64,000 nt of DNA from positions 2,697,401 to 2,761,400 of the forward strand of contig OX359198.1 in the NCBI GenBank assembly GCA_947172415.1, written 5' to 3'. Below, piece by piece: positions 23,901 through 38,900 of this stretch. Both the position numbers and the translations under genes were made by a program. The stretch is from Chondrosia reniformis. Taxonomy: Eukaryota; Porifera; Demospongiae; Chondrillida; Chondrillidae. The notes under the pieces were generated by a model. The model had not been told where the DNA came from. It worked only from the letters and a program-made list of their open reading frames with translations, and did no database searches. Numbering within the stretch: the stretch's first letter is position 1; the number at the start of each line of letters is the position of its first letter.

Positions 23901-26900
23901 TGCTAATATGGTACTTACTCATTGCTCTTACTGCATATTGTTTGGACAAACATCCAACATCTTACCTGTTCTAGTTGAACGAATGGTGTTCCTCTTACTT
24001 GGCTTTAACCTTATTAGGATGAAAATCGTCTTACTTCTTTTACTGATTACATATAGCCTGGCACTTTACTTGTCTACTGGACAAAGTATCAGTATATGAT
24101 AGTAATGCAGGCAAACAAAGATTTGGGTTGGATACGACAGATAATGTAAAGTTTATCATTATCTGCTCAGTTGGGCCCGAACAAACGTAATTTTTGTTAC
24201 CATAGAGTGAGACCTACATACAGTACACATGAAAATTTAGTTTACATTCGAAGATTGTAGTACCCAAAATTGAAGTAATTTAAGAACTTCAGTAGGCAGC
24301 ACTGACCAAACTTCGATTAAAGTGTTTCTCGTAGAGTCGAGGGTATTTGATACAAAGTTTAAACTACCCATAGCCATGCAACTACCCTTCTGAACAGGTT
24401 GTTAAATTTCTTTTAGTTATCAAATCACTAGGTGTTATTAAATGGTAATTCTTTTGATAGAGAACAGGAAATTCCTCGATTTAACACCTTTAGTTACCTT
24501 AGCTACAGAAGTTTCAGTCTCATCAAAGCTTAAATTGAGAAATTCATCATCTCTAAGAAGTTACTGATATATCATTACAACTCAGGTCTTTCACTCCTGG
24601 CATCTTGTAAAGTTTTTCTCTCAATACCTCTGAAGTAATTAATGTATGGCTGAAATTGATACGTACCTCAGTGGATTCTTTAGCTAATTCTTTCTTGATT
24701 TGGCCATTAGAATAGGCATATTCTTTCACGAAAACTACAATATGTTGTCAATCATAAAGGGATAGTCTTGGCATAGCAGCTTCACTTTTGAATTTCAAAT
24801 TTCTCACCTAAAAATAATTCTTTTTTGGTGAGAAATTCAAGATTTATTGCCAACATATTTACCCCACGATTAAGCAACTTTAAATTGAGGTATAGTCAAG
24901 TGATGCTCAAGATTATTTGTCCCCACAAAGAGGAATTTACCCTCATTTCTAGAAATAGTCATCTAAACCTGTCGATTTACATTACTCAATTTACCCCACA
25001 ATGGATACCTTTAAGATTATCACTCGTCTCATCAAGGCACTCAAACTTGAATCTTGTGAGTGTGGGCATTACTTTTGATACTTACCCTAAGAGCAGAATA
25101 GGACATAATTTAGGAATTGTAATTTTGTTTCTAATAAGAAAATGAGACATACAGTAAATATTTTAATCCAAAATGTACTCTAATTATGGTAGCTCCGAGA
25201 ACTGAGATGCATCCTGGTTACCCAAGTTTAGATGCGTTTTTCTGTCCTTTAAGGCAGCTTTGACCATATATGTGTACTTATATGTGTACTTACCAACATA
25301 CAGTGAGTTAAGCCTCTTTAATACCTACACTATTGCCCAGTAAAACCAGATGTTGCCATCCACAGGTGCTTACTTTCTAGAAATCAGAAGTATTTGCAGG
25401 TCTAGCTTAAATGTACTTAATGTGAACATTTTATGCAAGTCCTTATTCTCCAAAGAATGTGTTTATTCACTTTATGAGTTATAGTCTGTAGATTCTTCAA
25501 AAAAGGGTTATGTCAGGCTAAATGCAGTATTCTGTCCTTGCCCCAAAAGCAATTCTGATAGTTATGTTGAAACGAATAAAGAACTAGAGAGAAAATTATA
25601 TTTACAATTCCTAAATGTTGTGTCTAATAAGTAATTCTAAAAATAATTACAGTAGAACCTCGCCAATCCATATCGTGTTAATCCGAACCCTCACAAATCC
25701 AAATGACGAATAACTAATCATACGTCCCCGCCAATGCCTAATATTTTGGCCTTACGCAGACGATTCCAGGTTAAGTACATGTGATGGCATCTATAACAAA
25801 GGCCAAGAGAGCGCACAAGCCTCTAACTGTCGATCGCAAACTGAAGCTGCTTGATCAGATCGAAAAGAAATCCTATGCTGTGCTCTGGGACAAAAATTGA
25901 GTGTTAATTAAGACTATATTTGTACTTAATCACATTTTGTGAAACCTTTACTAATCTGAACAAATTCACTAATTTAAACTCATTCCTGTAGCCTTTGGGA
26001 CAATGCTATCCAGATTGGCGAGGGTCCACTGTACTCATTTTCAAGGTCTTCTGTGCCTTTGTTGACTAATAGAACCTATTGAAGTATCTTTGTCTTTGGT
26101 GTAATCTTCATCATTATGTGTACACATGTGACTTTACCAAATACAGCGAACCCAGGGACATGTTATAATGTTGTGGCGCTTTCCTTATTTTAAAGCATGT
26201 TAGCTGACCAGAAGTATGGCTTGCAGATAATTGTGAATGATGAACGTCCTGACCCAAAGAAGAATCTAACACAAAGGGATAGATCAGTGTCATCCCCAAA
26301 TGTCTATCAGCAGGACACCAATGGAGCAAGAATTACAGGGAGAGAAAAAGGTACAGTTCTTGACTTAGCATCAAATTAATTATATTTAACAATATATGTG
26401 TATCATAAGACCAATTAAAGTAATTCAAAGGCTGGCAAAGTTTCATTTTATATGTATGTAGGTAAATATACCTTTAACAAGCGTCTGGCACTACATATTT
26501 ACCTGACACAGGTTTCTTGCACTATTGCATGTGCATTACATACATACGTACTTGTGTGTATTATATGTATAGTACAAAGAGGAAGTGTATTTTTATACAT
26601 ATATATCTGTCACGAAATAGGCTGTAGCTTAGGAACTTGTTTTTAGCTTTAAAGAGATTTTTAGTTACACCAACTGTTGAACCGTCGACAAGCCTTTCAA
26701 AACGATTGTTAATAATACCAACATAAAACCCTCCCAAAAACATTTTTCAGGGGCTGCCACAGGCAACACCAATATTGTTTTCATTCTTGCTTCCCTTTGT
26801 TATTTTCATCTCATAGATACGTTTGTATGTATATATGTAGGTATAATATGGTTTGTACGCTACTATCATAACACTTGTTTATACCTAGTTGCATATTGTG

Positions 26901-29900
26901 TCATTCTTTAAGCTTATGTTGTTTCCTTTTTTGCCGTTTCTTATGATTCCTAACGGTCATATTTGTTAAGATAATGGCTACGTATAATCCCAACATTGCA
27001 GCTCCATGAGCTTTTTTATTCTAATTGTAGTTCCTTCAAAGGAAAGAAGTCCATCAGTATCAGAATTTATTCAACAAAACACAAGTCTTCAAATAGAAGG
27101 TGCTGATGTAGAAAGAAAGACTAGTATAATAAGGAATGAATTTAGCCGAAGATCTTCTCACAGCTTTGACCATGAAAGAAGAATGTCACGAGTGATGGAA
27201 CCTCAATCAACTACGCAGCGATCTAAATCATTAGAAAGACCTGCTCCTACACCCTCTCCAACTCAAAGCACTACTGCTTCACGTAAGACACCACCAGCTC
27301 CAGACGGTTCCATTGCAGATTCAACCATTACGAGTAGTCACTTCTCTGCTGCCAGAAGACGCACGAATCAAAAGATGACCAGCTCCTCAAATGATCTTAA
27401 CTTAACCACACCAACAACTTCTGCAAACACAAGAAGTAAAGATGGACAATTTCATACTATGCCAAATATGAAGAAATCAAGGAAACTTAACAAAGCAAAT
27501 GTAAGTTACTATTTATTGTGTTAAACGTTTGCCTCATAATACCATTCCTTCCTTGAATATTTGGGAGAGCAGTAGTGTATTATTATGCATACACTGCCAA
27601 TAGCCTGCCTTTCCTGGTTAAAATAAATGAGTAAATAAAAATAAAAAATACACTCAATCCTCCCTTATCCGTGGCACCTTGGGACCGGGCATTGTCCGTA
27701 ACTCAGAAAACTCGAAGAGTATAGCTGTTTTATATACAAACTAGCATAGAAGCCGCTACGATAAAACAATATAAAATGGCGTCTCTCCCCTTACATAAAT
27801 TTGAGACTGGACGCTCTTCTCTGCAGCGGCGAATTTTCATAAATAAAATACTTCAGGTCACTTCCCAAGTGATACTCCATTATCCGTGAGAGTTAGATTA
27901 TAGATCGAGTAAGCTGTGATGCTTGCTGTGCGAAGAAAATTAATTTCAAAATCGACTTAAACTTCACAGCTGAACTAGTTAACTATTATTCACATTCTTG
28001 GTGATCAATAAGATCAATAAACATGTTTGCCTTCAAAAATCGCCTTGAACACAACCATTGTCATTGCCATTTTGTGTACTTGCTGACTCAGCAAACACTT
28101 CATGCAGCCCATTAGAGGGACGTGCCTGTATCTGGGGAGTCCGGATAAGGGAGGATTGAGTGTAGCTGCTGAATTGTGGATATAATTTTTTTCTTGTTTT
28201 TATATAACTGTCACAAGTGTCAGTTATGTACTGATATGTATTGTCTTTTTAACACCACACTATTTGTTTGCCATCCATTTTTGTAAATTTACAGCTTCAA
28301 GCAAAACGAGATAACTGGGAAATAGATTACAATGCTGTTAAAATCGAAGAAAAAATTGGATCAGGTTCTTTTGGGACAGTATATAGAGGGGAATGGCATG
28401 GTTAGTTATGCCCATAAACATTTAACCTAGAACGTTGGATTTTGCATGTATACTAGAATACGAACTAATCCTTTTGTTCTATTTGCAATGGCCAGTCTAC
28501 ACTTTAAACTGTTTTAGAGCACACCCCAGTGATTTTCTACTGTTCTGTGTGTACATTCTTTTGTTGGTGATGTACGTATTACACCGTTTTGTATTAAATA
28601 TGTCTAATAGGTGCCTGTGCTGTTAAGATGCTAAATGTGACCAATCCAAGTGAATCTCAATTGCAAGCTTTTAAGAATGAGATTGATGTACTCATGTAAG
28701 TATATGTATATCAGTTGCTTGTTTTGTATATGTACATGTACCATTGACTGAATGCTTTCCCTATAAATGAATTATCTTATGAGACATTTTAAAGAGCCAC
28801 CAATCACCGCCAAGGGACAAAAGAGAGGTGAAAATTTAGCTATAGCTGAAACATTTATTTCTTCATTTTTACATAAATGAGTCAGGGTAACTAAATTTTA
28901 CAGCATTTTTGGTAAATCCATACTTTGTACATCAGCTATATTTATACAGCTTTTAACAGGAATTCACTGCTCTCTGCAATTTGCTTCCTTCCAACAGGCA
29001 AACAAGGCATGCCAACATTTTGCTATTTATGGGGTGGACTGAGAAACCGTTTACCATAGTAACACAGTGGTGTAGTGGTGATAGCCTATACAGCCATATT
29101 CACATTAGAGAGACTATGATTAACATGTTTGATCTTATCAAAATTGCAAGACAAGTTGCACAAGGAATGGAGTGAGTTGTACAAATTTTCAACTTTTGGG
29201 CCATAGTGGAAATCCGAAAATTACTCTTTAGTTAATTTTATGTGTATCTATTACACGTTTACTAAAGAGCATATACAGTACACACATGCAATAGATTTAA
29301 ATTCATTTTATCATTGTGAAGAATGTTGTTACTAGCAGATCTGACAAAATGCTTGCATATATGTATACTGTTATGCTGAAGTATATACAGTATATGTCAC
29401 AAGCTCTTAATGATAACTGAGTTGGGATTTCTTCTATTCACGTTGAACTTATAAATTTGGATATACCTTATTGAGAAGCTTAAAAATCAAATTCTTAATG
29501 GTATTTTAAGTACGTTATTTATTTATGTACCCTCTCAAAAGATAAACTTGGCGCAGAAGAAATTCTTATCATCTACATTGTAATTTCTATTTAATCCATA
29601 TTCTTATTATCAACTTAGTAAACCAAAGAGGCAATTTTGGAGCCTCTGAGAGCCATTTACAGTGTTGCGTATGGTAGTCAGAGGGTCCTTATAGTATCTA
29701 AATAAGGATGGCCCAAAAATATGGCTGACCTTCAGTATGTTGTCAATTGTCACCTCTTAAGTCAACAACGAAATGATATTTGGTTACATTTGACATCCTG
29801 ACAAGTTATCATTAAATCCGACAAAATTAACTATACAAAACATGGCCAGACGTTTTGAGACACTAGTATGTGTATGTATATGTATTCATTTATTTATGAA

Positions 29901-32900
29901 TCCTTTCTGAACCCATACTGTACGGTTTTGGGTAATACTTTACACTACTTATGCTAAGCCATATCACAAATGACTAAATCTTATTGAATAGGAACTCTGA
30001 CTCTGGGTAATCCATAGAAGTGTTGTAAAACTTTTGACATGTTCTGTAGCTTTATCCATCATCTTTGAATTCATATAGTTATCTTCATGCAAAGAACATA
30101 ATTCATCGAGATCTGAAATCTAACAGTATCCTCTGCTTTATGTTCCTATATTAATCTGAAGCATGTGTATAAATTTACTGCATATGTATGTACGTAAGTA
30201 ATCACATGTGTAAAATTCTTTGAAAGCCATTTTGAACTCACCATGATAACAGAACATGTACATGCCTATTTATTTGATCATATCCTGGACATTTAAGTGT
30301 ACAGTGGTGTTGCCGCACTTCACAATGTTGCTGTTGTTCCTCCTACAAGGCCTTGCCGTTAACACCTTTCATGTCTACACTCTCAGGATCTAGGATTATG
30401 TCAGGTATTCACCCATATTACTAAGTTGTAAAAATGTTTGAGGTGGACCAGTAGAAGTCAATGTTTATTTATACTGTGAAGAATCCTCAAATAATGTGAT
30501 AGGTATTCTAGGCTAGCAAAATCTACAAAAGTTATCTGTTACCTGTTAACCAGTTTACTTACATAGGTTAATGCACTATGGGGAGAGTAGTAACTTTTTG
30601 TAAGGGATGATACAAAAAGTGCAGAAACAAGAAATGACTTTACACAGTGAGGCGTTAGCTGTGCATGAATCATACAACCAAGGGTGTTGCAACATATCCC
30701 TGCATCTGGCAGCATTTTGCATGGTGTGCTTCCCACTAGAAAATGCCTGATGTGTACTCTTATTACCCTTGTACATAGGTAATACCACCATTCAGGAAGC
30801 CTTTGTCTATGTCCTACTTTCCTATACTTATTTGCAGCCTTTACCCTTGTTTCACTGCATGTCATTGTGTGGAGTATACATGTTAGGGGGACTGCAGCTT
30901 CATCTGCCCCAGTTCCTATGCCAATACTGACTATTACATACTGTGTATATATAGCTATATACGGTACAAGTTACAATATACTAAGTTAATCTAATATAAA
31001 TTAAAATATATAATTAAATAATTCATATGGCTCCAGGAAAGGACCCAGAAACAGAATGGGTATATTATCACAATGTTTATATCATATAACGAAGGAAAAA
31101 ATGCCATAGGACTATAGAAACTGTAGGAAATTTATATTGAAACCATGCGTTATATTGATAAAAAAATTCAATTACTCTGAAACCAACATATATTATGGTA
31201 CATGTTTATGACAAACATCTGGCAAAATTTTGTTTAATTAAAATTGCGAAGTAATCTAGATATAATGAAGAATCACCAACACCCTTATATGTTGCTCCGT
31301 ACATACACATTTTGTGAATCTGTAACGTTGGAAAACATCACCTCATTGTTGCTAAAGAAGATCATCCTTTTTTGAACGGCTATGACAAGTCGACGCTCTC
31401 CTACGAGAAGGAGCTACCGAACAGCCGAGTTGTAGTGAAGGTTAGATAAAGCATTTTTGTACACGTTCCAGTCAAGTTTGAGGCAGAGTTGTTCCTATAT
31501 TGATTCGAAAGACTAAATTCATTTGGTCGACCGTATTACTTTGGTAATTTAAGCTCTCTGTCTTCTATTCTTAACGTTATCTGTTAATATGTTTACTTAT
31601 CCATGTGTATCATTATGAGAATAAAGCCTTGTTGAGTGCCAGCAACATGAATTTACTGATTTCCTATTTGTACTGACTTGTATTCCCATTCCTCATGTAT
31701 TGCTAATGAAGACCTCTGGGTCGAAACATCCAGAATTAGTAAATTCATGTTAATGACGTTCAACAAGGCTTTATTCTTATCCAGGTGTGTACATTTTCCA
31801 TGTTTTCCATGTGTATCTCATAACAAAATTGCTCATAGTGAAATACGTCACTAGCTAATTACACTCAAGTACACTACACAGTACATGTTACTGGCAAATA
31901 TATAAAATATTAAAATTACAATCATGTACTACACAGTACAAGTTACAAATTTAAGAGATCCAAGTGAATATATAATGTTAAAATTACAATCAAGTACTAG
32001 CTACACATTGCAAGTTACAAATTTAACGGGATCCAAGTAACTCCTAGGATAATCAGTATTTTACAGAGTATAGTTGCATTCTTTGAAATCCTCAACTACT
32101 GCATAGAGAGTAGTAGTTGATACAGATCATCCAATTGCAAGGTAGAATGCATGGCCTACCAATTACCTTTTTATACCTCAGCATACACTGAATATGATCC
32201 ATCTGCATGCCATATATCAACAAAGGTTCCACTCTTAAAGGGGTCTCAGCTAATAACCACAGCAGATTTGATTTGCCTTTTTAGGGAGCTAAGAATGTTG
32301 ACGGTTGGTTGCATGTATTTGCATAATCAACAGGGTTAGAGACCATTTTGTAACTTGTATACAAGGACATAAGGACACTTGTTGAATGTCAGTAACATAA
32401 ATTTACTAATTCTGGACATTTCAACCCGGAGGCTTCATCAGTAGTACAGGAATGGGAATATCCAGTAGGAAATTAGTAAATTCATGTTGCTGATGCTCAC
32501 TACAACTCACTTATTCAGTAGCTCCTCGTAGGAGAACGTTGACTTGTCATAGCCGTTCACAAAAGGGATGATCTTCTTTAGCAACAAGGCGGTGATGTTT
32601 TCGCAACGTCACAATTCACTAAATGCGTACGGAGCAACATGTAAAGGTGTGGTGGCTCACTACAGAACATCATAATACAGCACCAGATTGCACAATCATA
32701 ACCTTTCTTCATTATATCTTGATTATTTTGCAATTGTAATTAAGCAATATTTTGCCAGGCATTTGTCATACGCATGTACCATGATATATGTCGGTTTCAC
32801 AGTGATCTAACCAATTGATAATTTTTTCAATATAACACTTAGTTTCAATATAAATTTTCCATAGTTTTTCTGTAGTCCTATGGCATTTTATATGCAGACT

Positions 32901-35900
32901 TTGTCCTCTGTTTTCTACCAAACGGAGACCTAAATAAAAAATCCCTTCATTTAAAATGTGTTTTGTACCCTAAACTTTATGATACTATGCCCATTTTGTT
33001 GCTAGGTCCTTTCTTGGAGCCATATGAATTATTTATATTATATTTATTGTATTATTTATTTAGATTACCTTAGTATATTGAAACTTGTACTGTATATATC
33101 CTTGACAATATGCAAGATATCTTCTTACATGAAGATCATGATGTTAAGATTGGTGACTTTGGTTTGGCTACTGTGAAGACTAGAAGCGGCAGTGAGCAAG
33201 GAAAGGCCCCAACAGGCTCCATTCTTTGGATGGTGAGCTTAGTTACTTTACTTCAGAGTGGACCCATACTATTGAGAAAACATAGTAGCACCTATGGCCT
33301 ACATTGGTACTTGAAATACCCCTTTGTAGGACCAGGTATGAGCCTAAATATAGGTTTATGGTACTGACATATGGAATGAATGTTACAATGATTAATGTTC
33401 ATGTTAAAGAGGACAATGGCATAATCAAAATATGGAAGTGAGCACCATCTTCTGTGTGTTGAATCATGATAGCCACAAAAATTATGTTATCATGCACAAG
33501 TTGGTTCTTTGCAAACTTCACCTGGACTTAAAATGAATTGAGTACAAATTTGACCCAAATTTTGTACATAGTTTTCTAGCGAACTTTGCTTTGAAAAGGT
33601 AACATGTTTTCTGTGTATACCCTATCTTCTTATAAATCAATTAAGAAAAGATGATGAGGACTTAGAATAGTTCATTGATTCTGTTCCCTCTTTATAGAAG
33701 CAACTACCAAAATATAAGGGGATAATATCTTAAGTGTAAAATAATGTGTATGAAATATCAGTATGCCATTTCTGAAAGATTAGCTGTATCACATGAATCA
33801 CGTCTTGTTTTGATGCTTTTTTTTCAGATATGCAAGTCCCTTTTGCAAGCATATCCATTCCTGTAGATGCACTTGTCTAACAAATTTAATAGACTGATTG
33901 AATTGTATTCACAGCATGTACGTATAACTATTGGAATTATCCTATATACGTACGTAGCATCATTTAAGGGGAAACTTAAAATAGATTGATGGATGTAGTA
34001 CATTATGACTGAGCTATGGTTACTAAGGTAATACCTCTAATCTTGTGTCCCACTTACTCAAATAATCTCCTCCGATTGCATGGGTCAGATGTTTAAATTA
34101 TCCAAAACAAGTTGGCTACCCATCCTTCTAAGATCTTTTAGTGAATCAATATATGTTTTTGCTACATTGTTTAAAGTCAATTCCTTGTGTTTTTGATACC
34201 TATAGGCACCTGAAGTGATTAGAATGGATGAAGCTGACCCTTACACATTTAAAAGTGATGTCTACAGTTTTGGAATTGTCCTTTATGAGCTGATCTGCAG
34301 ATCACTTCCTTACCCTCATGTTAGAGATAAAGAGCAGGTAGGTGTGGTAATAGTTCATATTTAAACAGTTTACAAGGCTGATTTTAATATTGTTTATATT
34401 CTTAAGAAACCTCCTTTGCCCATACATACATATGTTGATCATTATTTCATTACTGGATTCTACTCTTTTAAACTAGGTTGTCTGTATGCTATACAGGTGA
34501 TTCTATTTTTTATTATATACCTATGAATACCACTGTAATCTCTTAATGTGGTTATAAAGAATTTTGCATTAATAATCCTTGCTTGGCTTGTCTCAAGGGA
34601 ACATTATATTGGCCAGATACATTCTATGCCAGAATATGTAAAACTCAATGAAAACCATGATTACTAACATGGAGTGGATATTTCAGTGCAGGGTTACAGA
34701 ATATACGTACATACACACACATACGTAAACATTAATAGAAAAAGGAGAATCAAGGACTATAAACTTAAACTGACATTGACTGTACATGTTGTTCAATGTA
34801 GTTAGCATGTAGCATGTACGCAATATCATTGTCAATTTGGGATTGGGACTCAAAGCTGCCACATCTTGTAGTTTACTTAAATATTGGTAATGAATTTGTG
34901 GTGTATACATCATACTGTTTAAACATACTAAAGTACGTATGTGTATCCAGCATATCCACATTTTTGTTTTGGTAGTACTTGTGGTGGATTTGGTTCATCT
35001 TAATCGGACAAGGTCAGATTGCTTGCAAAGTTGCTAAATGTAATCATCTGAGAACAGTGGATATGCAGTGTCACCTCTATTTTTTGAACAGCTGTTGATA
35101 TTTCCTTTAGAGAAGTTGCTGTTAAGTTCAAAACAAATTCCTCGGGTGATGTGCCACTATGAAATTTATCATTTGGTAAAATGACTGCATCAGCATTGTT
35201 GTTATAGAGAAGATTGTACCATTAATTGGCCATTGTTGTAGTTGCAGCATCATCCCAAACTTTGCAAACAATATTTTATTTAGAGATTGAATGACTGAAA
35301 TCTGACATTCTTATTCTTCTTTACTTCTGTACCTTGTTTTCAAACCCACCAAAGCTCCTTGGTCCGTCAGCTGTTGAGGGAGACAAGAATGTTGCTTTGG
35401 TATATCCCTTCCTTGGTCACATGAGAAGGGTATTTGCTCTAGGAGGTGCAGGGCAGTATCCAACAAATATTATACCTTAACTAGTGAGTGCCTTGCCTTT
35501 TTACTGTTGACAACCAATACAAAGATTTGATGAAAAATAAAAAGAGTGTATATCAACTTGTGCACTTTGATAATATTTAACTTGCAAGGCAGCTATGTAT
35601 AATAACATTATCGTATCAATGAGTTATTGAGCATCAGTAACATATTTAACAAATTTGGATGTTTCTCCCCACAAATCTTCGTCAGCAGTGATGAGGAGAT
35701 ACAGAAACCAGTTTAAATAGGGAAGGTATGACATGAGATGATGTGTGTTGTGTGCATCAAAGAAATTGAAAAATGCATTTCCAGTTTGGAAACAACCTTT
35801 ATGAACAAAGGGAAGAAGCAGCCATGGGATCTCCACTATCTCCCACACTGGCCAACCTGTATATGGCGTGTTTGAAGACCTAGAGATAACCTCTGCCACA

Positions 35901-38900
35901 CTGAAACCCACTACATGGTTACCCTTGCGTAGCCAGACCGCTTTCAGTAGGAAAGGGTCTGGCTAAGCGAGACTACTACATGGTTGCAATATGTGGATGA
36001 CACATTTGTTTTTTGGAAACATAGAGATGACCATCTATACTCATTTCTGAACCATCTCAATTCCATAAGACATACCATAAAGTTAACCATGGAGACCATG
36101 CAGTCAACTGAATATCAGAGTATTCACAAAACCAGTAACACACTCAGATCGATCCTAACCAAAGTAAACACATGAACTTCACAAACCAGGTGTGAACTAT
36201 CAGATACCTTACCAATGTGGTAAGGTATATATTATTGAAACTGGATAATCATCGAACCAAATAATGAGTGAACATAAGAGAGCTGTCAGGATATCTGACA
36301 ACAACAGCTCCCTTGCTATCCATGTACAGAAGACACTACCTGACATAGACTGGGACAATGCAACTCTCTCCAATCAGAGCAACACAGGGTGAGAAGGAAA
36401 ATTAAATAAGCCATGTTCATCAAGACAACACCATGCATGAAGAATGAACCTGGATGCCATATGGAACGACATTAATATTGCCTATTAAAACACTCCCACT
36501 CAACATTAACCATATTCATTTTTCAATTTTTTTGATGCACACAACACACGACTAATGTCACACCTTCCCCTATTTAAACAGGTTTCTACATCTCCTCATC
36601 ACTGCTAACCAAGACTTTCAGGTCGAAATGTCCAAATCTGTTAAATATATTTTGCTGATGCTCAATAAATCATTGATAACCATACTGATCACAACAAGTA
36701 CTCCCAATTACTTCAATAACATTATTGTAGTAATGCTGATTAGTGTTGTTACTAAGCAGTTTTTGAGAGCAAATATTCTGGAATTGGCCATTATTGTGAC
36801 CTTGTCATTTTGAGTATATTGTTGAAAAGTGAGCCATATGCTCACTTTTCTGGTCTACCAATAATCGTCTTTTCGAAGTGCTGTATTGTATTCCTGTTCT
36901 GTGAGTTTCAGCAGCTTATTTTTAAATTCTTAATGGGCATTGTAGGCTAGTAGTAGTTTCTCCTCCAACAGTTAACTATCCCAATCCATAACAATTATAA
37001 CCTTCGAATGTGAAGTTAAGGTAAATATTTGCCATATGCTACATCCCTAAATTCCTTTCACCATCACAGCGGAAAAGAGTAGGCTGTGACCCCAACTTAT
37101 GGGCTAAGATACTGTAAATGTCTTAGAAAAGTAGGCTACATACTCACAACCATGATACCCAGTTCTACTGATGAGGAGAGGTATATATTTTCCAAAAAGG
37201 CCGTCTAGCACAATGGTATCTTAATTGTGAATACGAAGTATACTTATCTATGTCATTTTACAACATTCAAAGCCAGCTTATTTGCTTGGAGGGACCGCAT
37301 GGTCTACAGCTGTACAGAATTAGGCCACTTGATAGTGTTTTAAGGCTTTTTGCTGAATAAAATGGTAGAAAATGTCATCTTTGTTTATTTTCAGTCTGAT
37401 GCATTGCAGGTTTCTTTGGTTCATAAATATATTTATCCATCCAAAGTAGGAACAAGCACAATTTTTTCTTTTTATCAACAACCTTTGACTAGTCAAGGCA
37501 ATATTACTAAGCTATCTTAGGTTGTGATTTGCCTTTAGACAAGCAATTTAAATACTCTGCATACCCTCATAAAGCAAAACTACTCTCTTCCTCAGTACAT
37601 ATGTTTGGAGAGAAGAACCAATTTTACCAACATTAGGTACATTCAGACAAGATAAACAAGGGTGTACTGTAAATCAAAACCTTTCAAAAAAACTCTGGAT
37701 ATGTCCCCCATCTTTTTGGATTGCATAAGAGTGCAGTTTGAGGGTAGGAATTTATCACATCTCTTTCCATTCTGGGAGTCTACCTCATGACTCACTCAAT
37801 GCATTCTGTCTACCTACTCATTGTATATCACATATTTATTCTGTTATTATAAAGCTACCAACTTCACATCTATTGCATATTGTGTGTTTTTATAATTCCG
37901 TGTCAGTCTATTAATTCTATTTCTAAATTCATAAATTTCTGTCTACACAAATATATGTATTATATATAATACAGTTGATTAGCTTACAACATTTACTTTT
38001 GACCCTAATTTACTACCTTAGATGTAGATTTAGTTTTCTGTTAATGTTGAAATGAAAAAAATACTCTAATGTAGTCTTTTTAATCTCAATGGTTTATTCT
38101 TTACTTACTTTTCAATTTAGATATTTTTTATGGTTGGTTTGGGTCTCCTGAAGCCAGACCCTGTCACAGCTAGACATGACACCCCAAAAAGATTAAAAGC
38201 TCTCTGTTTGAAGTGCAGTCGTTTTGAGAGACGAGAAAGACCATACTTTTCTGAAGTAAGCAGTCTTTTCCCACTACATACAAATATTTCCATTATTTTG
38301 CATGATTCTAAATGGATAGTATGCTAATTAACAGACATTCCGTATTATTTAAACTAAAGGTAATCTGTTAGAGATTGCTTTGAGTGTCTGCTTTGCAAAT
38401 TGAAGAATTAATATGAAAGGAATCTCGTAGAAACCGAAGGCACAGTGACGTCTGTCCATTCTGTTTGTAGAGAATGGGTAGATGCAACTGTTGGCAGCCA
38501 TTGTAATTAATATCTTAATCGTAAAATTCAAATTCAATTTGGATCGAACCATGCCACATGGCACAATTTGATCTCAGATGATATTTGGGTTGAACCCTAC
38601 TCATGACCTAGATGGAGTTAAAGATGACAGAGAGTTGAGCTACTTGGGGTGAAAACAAAGTAGAAACTCTGTTAGACGTTTGGTTGGACAAACTAATACA
38701 AGCAGAGCTCCGAGGTTTGTATAGGTACAAATACATATTTTGGATAGTCTCCAAGGAGCTTAAACATTGTGGAATTTTATGCACAATTAAGCAATGTTGA
38801 GACAATATGTAATCATTGAAGAAGAAATATAGAGAATACACCGACAAGCTCAGAAGGAGTGGTGTGGGCATAGACTCTGATGAAGAATTTGGAAATGGTT

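Noticed and set aside
24825-25145. Plus-strand 106-codon frame in raf intron 8
   Set aside because: No start context, domain or splice support; only compositional Ser/Leu/Ile. It may be chance.
30539-30865. Minus-strand open frame of 108 codons in raf intron 14
   Set aside because: It is Cys-rich and protein-like in places, but two overlapping frames are equally open, no splice sites or family motif are visible, and it sits in an intron next to repeats.
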